A stretch of DNA of 64,000 nt, taken from positions 2,294,001 through 2,358,000 of the forward strand of contig NZ_CP074149.1 of the NCBI RefSeq assembly GCF_019968765.1, in the 5' to 3' direction. A program made the translations under genes and the position numbers. The DNA is from Enterobacter sp. JBIWA008. Its GTDB lineage: Bacteria > Pseudomonadota > Gammaproteobacteria > Enterobacterales > Enterobacteriaceae. Below are positions 62,883 through 64,000 of the stretch, one piece after another (position 1 is the stretch's first letter; each line of letters begins with the position of its first letter). The notes below the pieces were generated by a model. The model ran no database searches. It was not told the origin of the DNA and saw only the letters and a list, made by a program, of their open reading frames with translations.

Positions 62883-64000
62883 TCAGAGACGTTCGGGCTG
62901 CGCCCCGATAAGTGAGGTGCGCTTAACGCGGCTGGCGCAGAGAATCGCGATTAAGGAAATAACCACCGTGACGGCAAGATACCAGGCCACCGGAACCCAG
63001 TCGCCGTCATATTTTGCCAGCAGGCCGGTGGCAATCAGCGGCGCGGTACCGCCGGCCAGCGCGGCCCCAAGCTGATAGCCGAGCGTAATGCCGGTGTAGC
63101 GCACGTTTGCACTAAAGATTTCAGAGCACAGCGTGCCGAGTACCGCCGTTACCGGTGCCCACAGCACGCCAAAGGCGATGACTGTGGCGAGCACAATTCC
63201 CCAGGTTGTCCCGGTATTGAGCAGCATAAACCACGGCACGATAAATAAACCCAGGATGAAGACGCTGGTAGCATACATGCGTTGACGACCAATTTTATCC
63301 GAAAGCAGCCCCATTAACGGAATCATAACCGTGGCCACCAGGGCTCCCAGCGTCACGGCTTCCAGCGCCTGCGATTTCTGATAGCTCAGCGTGCTGGTGG
63401 CATAGCTCACCACGAACGTAGAGAAAATATAGAAGGGTGCGGTTTCCACGACCTTCAAACCGGCGGCAATCAGCACTTCACGCCAGTGATGTTTCAGCGT
63501 ATCGCGCAGGGGAGCCTTAGCCACCTGGCCGGACGCTTTCACTCTCTTAAAATCGGGCGTTTCATCGATATCTTTGCGGATCCACAGGCCGAGCAACACC
63601 AGAACCGAACTCAGCAGGAACGGGATGCGCCAGCCCCAGGAGAGAAAATCCTCCTCGCTGAACAGCGTCATCAGCGAGACGATAAAGGTCGCCATCAGCA
63701 TGCCGATGGTCACGCCCGCCTGCGGAATACTGCCGAAGAAGCCTTTACGTTTTTCTGGTGCGTATTCGTAGGCCAGCAACAGCGCGCCGCCCCATTCACC
63801 GCCGATGCCCATCCCCTGAATGATACGCATCAGGATCAGCAGAGCGGGCGCCCACAGGCCAATCATCTCATACGTGGGCAGCAGGCCAATCATAACGGTT
63901 GCACCTCCCATCAAGGAGAGCGTGAGAACGAGAGTTTTTTTACGTCCGATGCGGTCGCCAATATGGGCGAAAAGTACCCCGCCAATCGGACGAATAAAAA
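62883..64000 (-). CDS. MHS-family metabolite:H+ symporter (5' end outside window)
   Basis: The window holds the C-terminal 372 or so residues of a major facilitator of the metabolite:H+ symporter family (ShiA/YhjE/ProP-like). At the right edge the frame reads FIRPIGGVLFAHIGDRIGRKKTLV, the conserved loop between helices 2 and 3, so only about 80-90 residues are missing. IIQGMGIGGEWGGALLLAYEYAPEKRKGFFGS near the middle is the family signature. The substrate (an organic acid or zwitterion) cannot be read. Confidence 0.93.
   Translation of the reverse strand, partial: FIRPIGGVLFAHIGDRIGRKKTLVLTLSLMGGATVMIGLLPTYEMIGLWAPALLILMRIIQGMGIGGEWGGALLLAYEYAPEKRKGFFGSIPQAGVTIGMLMATFIVSLMTLFSEEDFLSWGWRIPFLLSSVLVLLGLWIRKDIDETPDFKRVKASGQVAKAPLRDTLKHHWREVLIAAGLKVVETAPFYIFSTFVVSYATSTLSYQKSQALEAVTLGALVATVMIPLMGLLSDKIGRQRMYATSVFILGLFIVPWFMLLNTGTTWGIVLATVIAFGVLWAPVTAVLGTLCSEIFSANVRYTGITLGYQLGAALAGGTAPLIATGLLAKYDGDWVPVAWYLAVTVVISLIAILCASRVKRTSLIGAQPERL

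Overview
The window looks like a stretch of chromosome from an Enterobacter-type member of the Enterobacteriaceae. The phenylacetate (paa) genes, azoR, hrpA and yaiL-like gene are very close in sequence and length to their E. coli counterparts as I remember them. The accessory genes between them, and the high GC content of most coding sequence, fit Enterobacter or a near relative better than E. coli. I saw no rRNA, tRNA, CRISPR array or intact insertion sequence.

Layout. (1) Positions 1-11.4 kb: the complete paaABCDEFGHIJK catabolic operon and the paaXY unit, preceded by a divergent regulatory region; paaZ is expected just left of the window. (2) 11.5-17.8 kb: a mixed accessory block with an atypical short-chain dehydrogenase (SDR), a glutathione peroxidase, an AT-rich exported protein, an omptin protease, a VOC protein, the C-terminal remnant of a CynX/NimT-type transporter, an APH-like kinase and a WbuC-like cupin. 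(3) 17.9-31.8 kb: redox and detoxification genes, mostly beside their own regulators: two TetR genes around an RND pump, a MerR gene with its SDR, a LysR gene with an Old Yellow Enzyme operon, and a TetR gene with a DUF1348 gene. (4) 31.8-39.9 kb: an uncharacterised membrane-protein pair, an eight-gene lipid-modification operon (NTF2-like, SDR, amine oxidase, DUF1365, Cfa-like, DUF2878, chalcone-isomerase-like, DUF3833) and paired YdcZ-type small membrane proteins. (5) 40-47.3 kb: two LysR genes, an ABC importer with two permease domains fused in one chain, an arylsulfotransferase-like enzyme and a thioredoxin-like protein. (6) 47.4-49.4 kb: a folate-independent methionine synthase pair (mesD/mesX). 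(7) 49.6-51.5 kb: a DUF6883 toxin / DUF4926 immunity pair. (8) 51.7-64 kb: core genes (yaiL-like, an RluA-family synthase, azoR, hrpA), an O-methyltransferase, a three-gene drug-efflux system and a partial MHS symporter cut by the right edge.

How the genes work together. The paa genes take phenylacetate through CoA activation (PaaK), ring epoxidation (PaaABCE, with PaaD), isomerisation (PaaG) and beta-oxidation-like steps (PaaF, PaaH, PaaJ) to acetyl-CoA and succinyl-CoA. Matching inverted repeats before paaA and before paaX suggest that PaaX controls both units. In the 17.9-30.5 kb block I could read a matching operator or promoter signature beside most regulators: two different repeated motifs for the two TetR genes, a 19-bp-spacer promoter for the MerR gene, and a perfect 18-bp palindrome for the third TetR gene.

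Most worth following up: the toxin/immunity pair, whose toxin has an N-terminal domain I do not recognise; the eight-gene lipid operon; and the fused-permease/arylsulfotransferase cluster. All family names come from reading motifs and from memory; no database search was possible.
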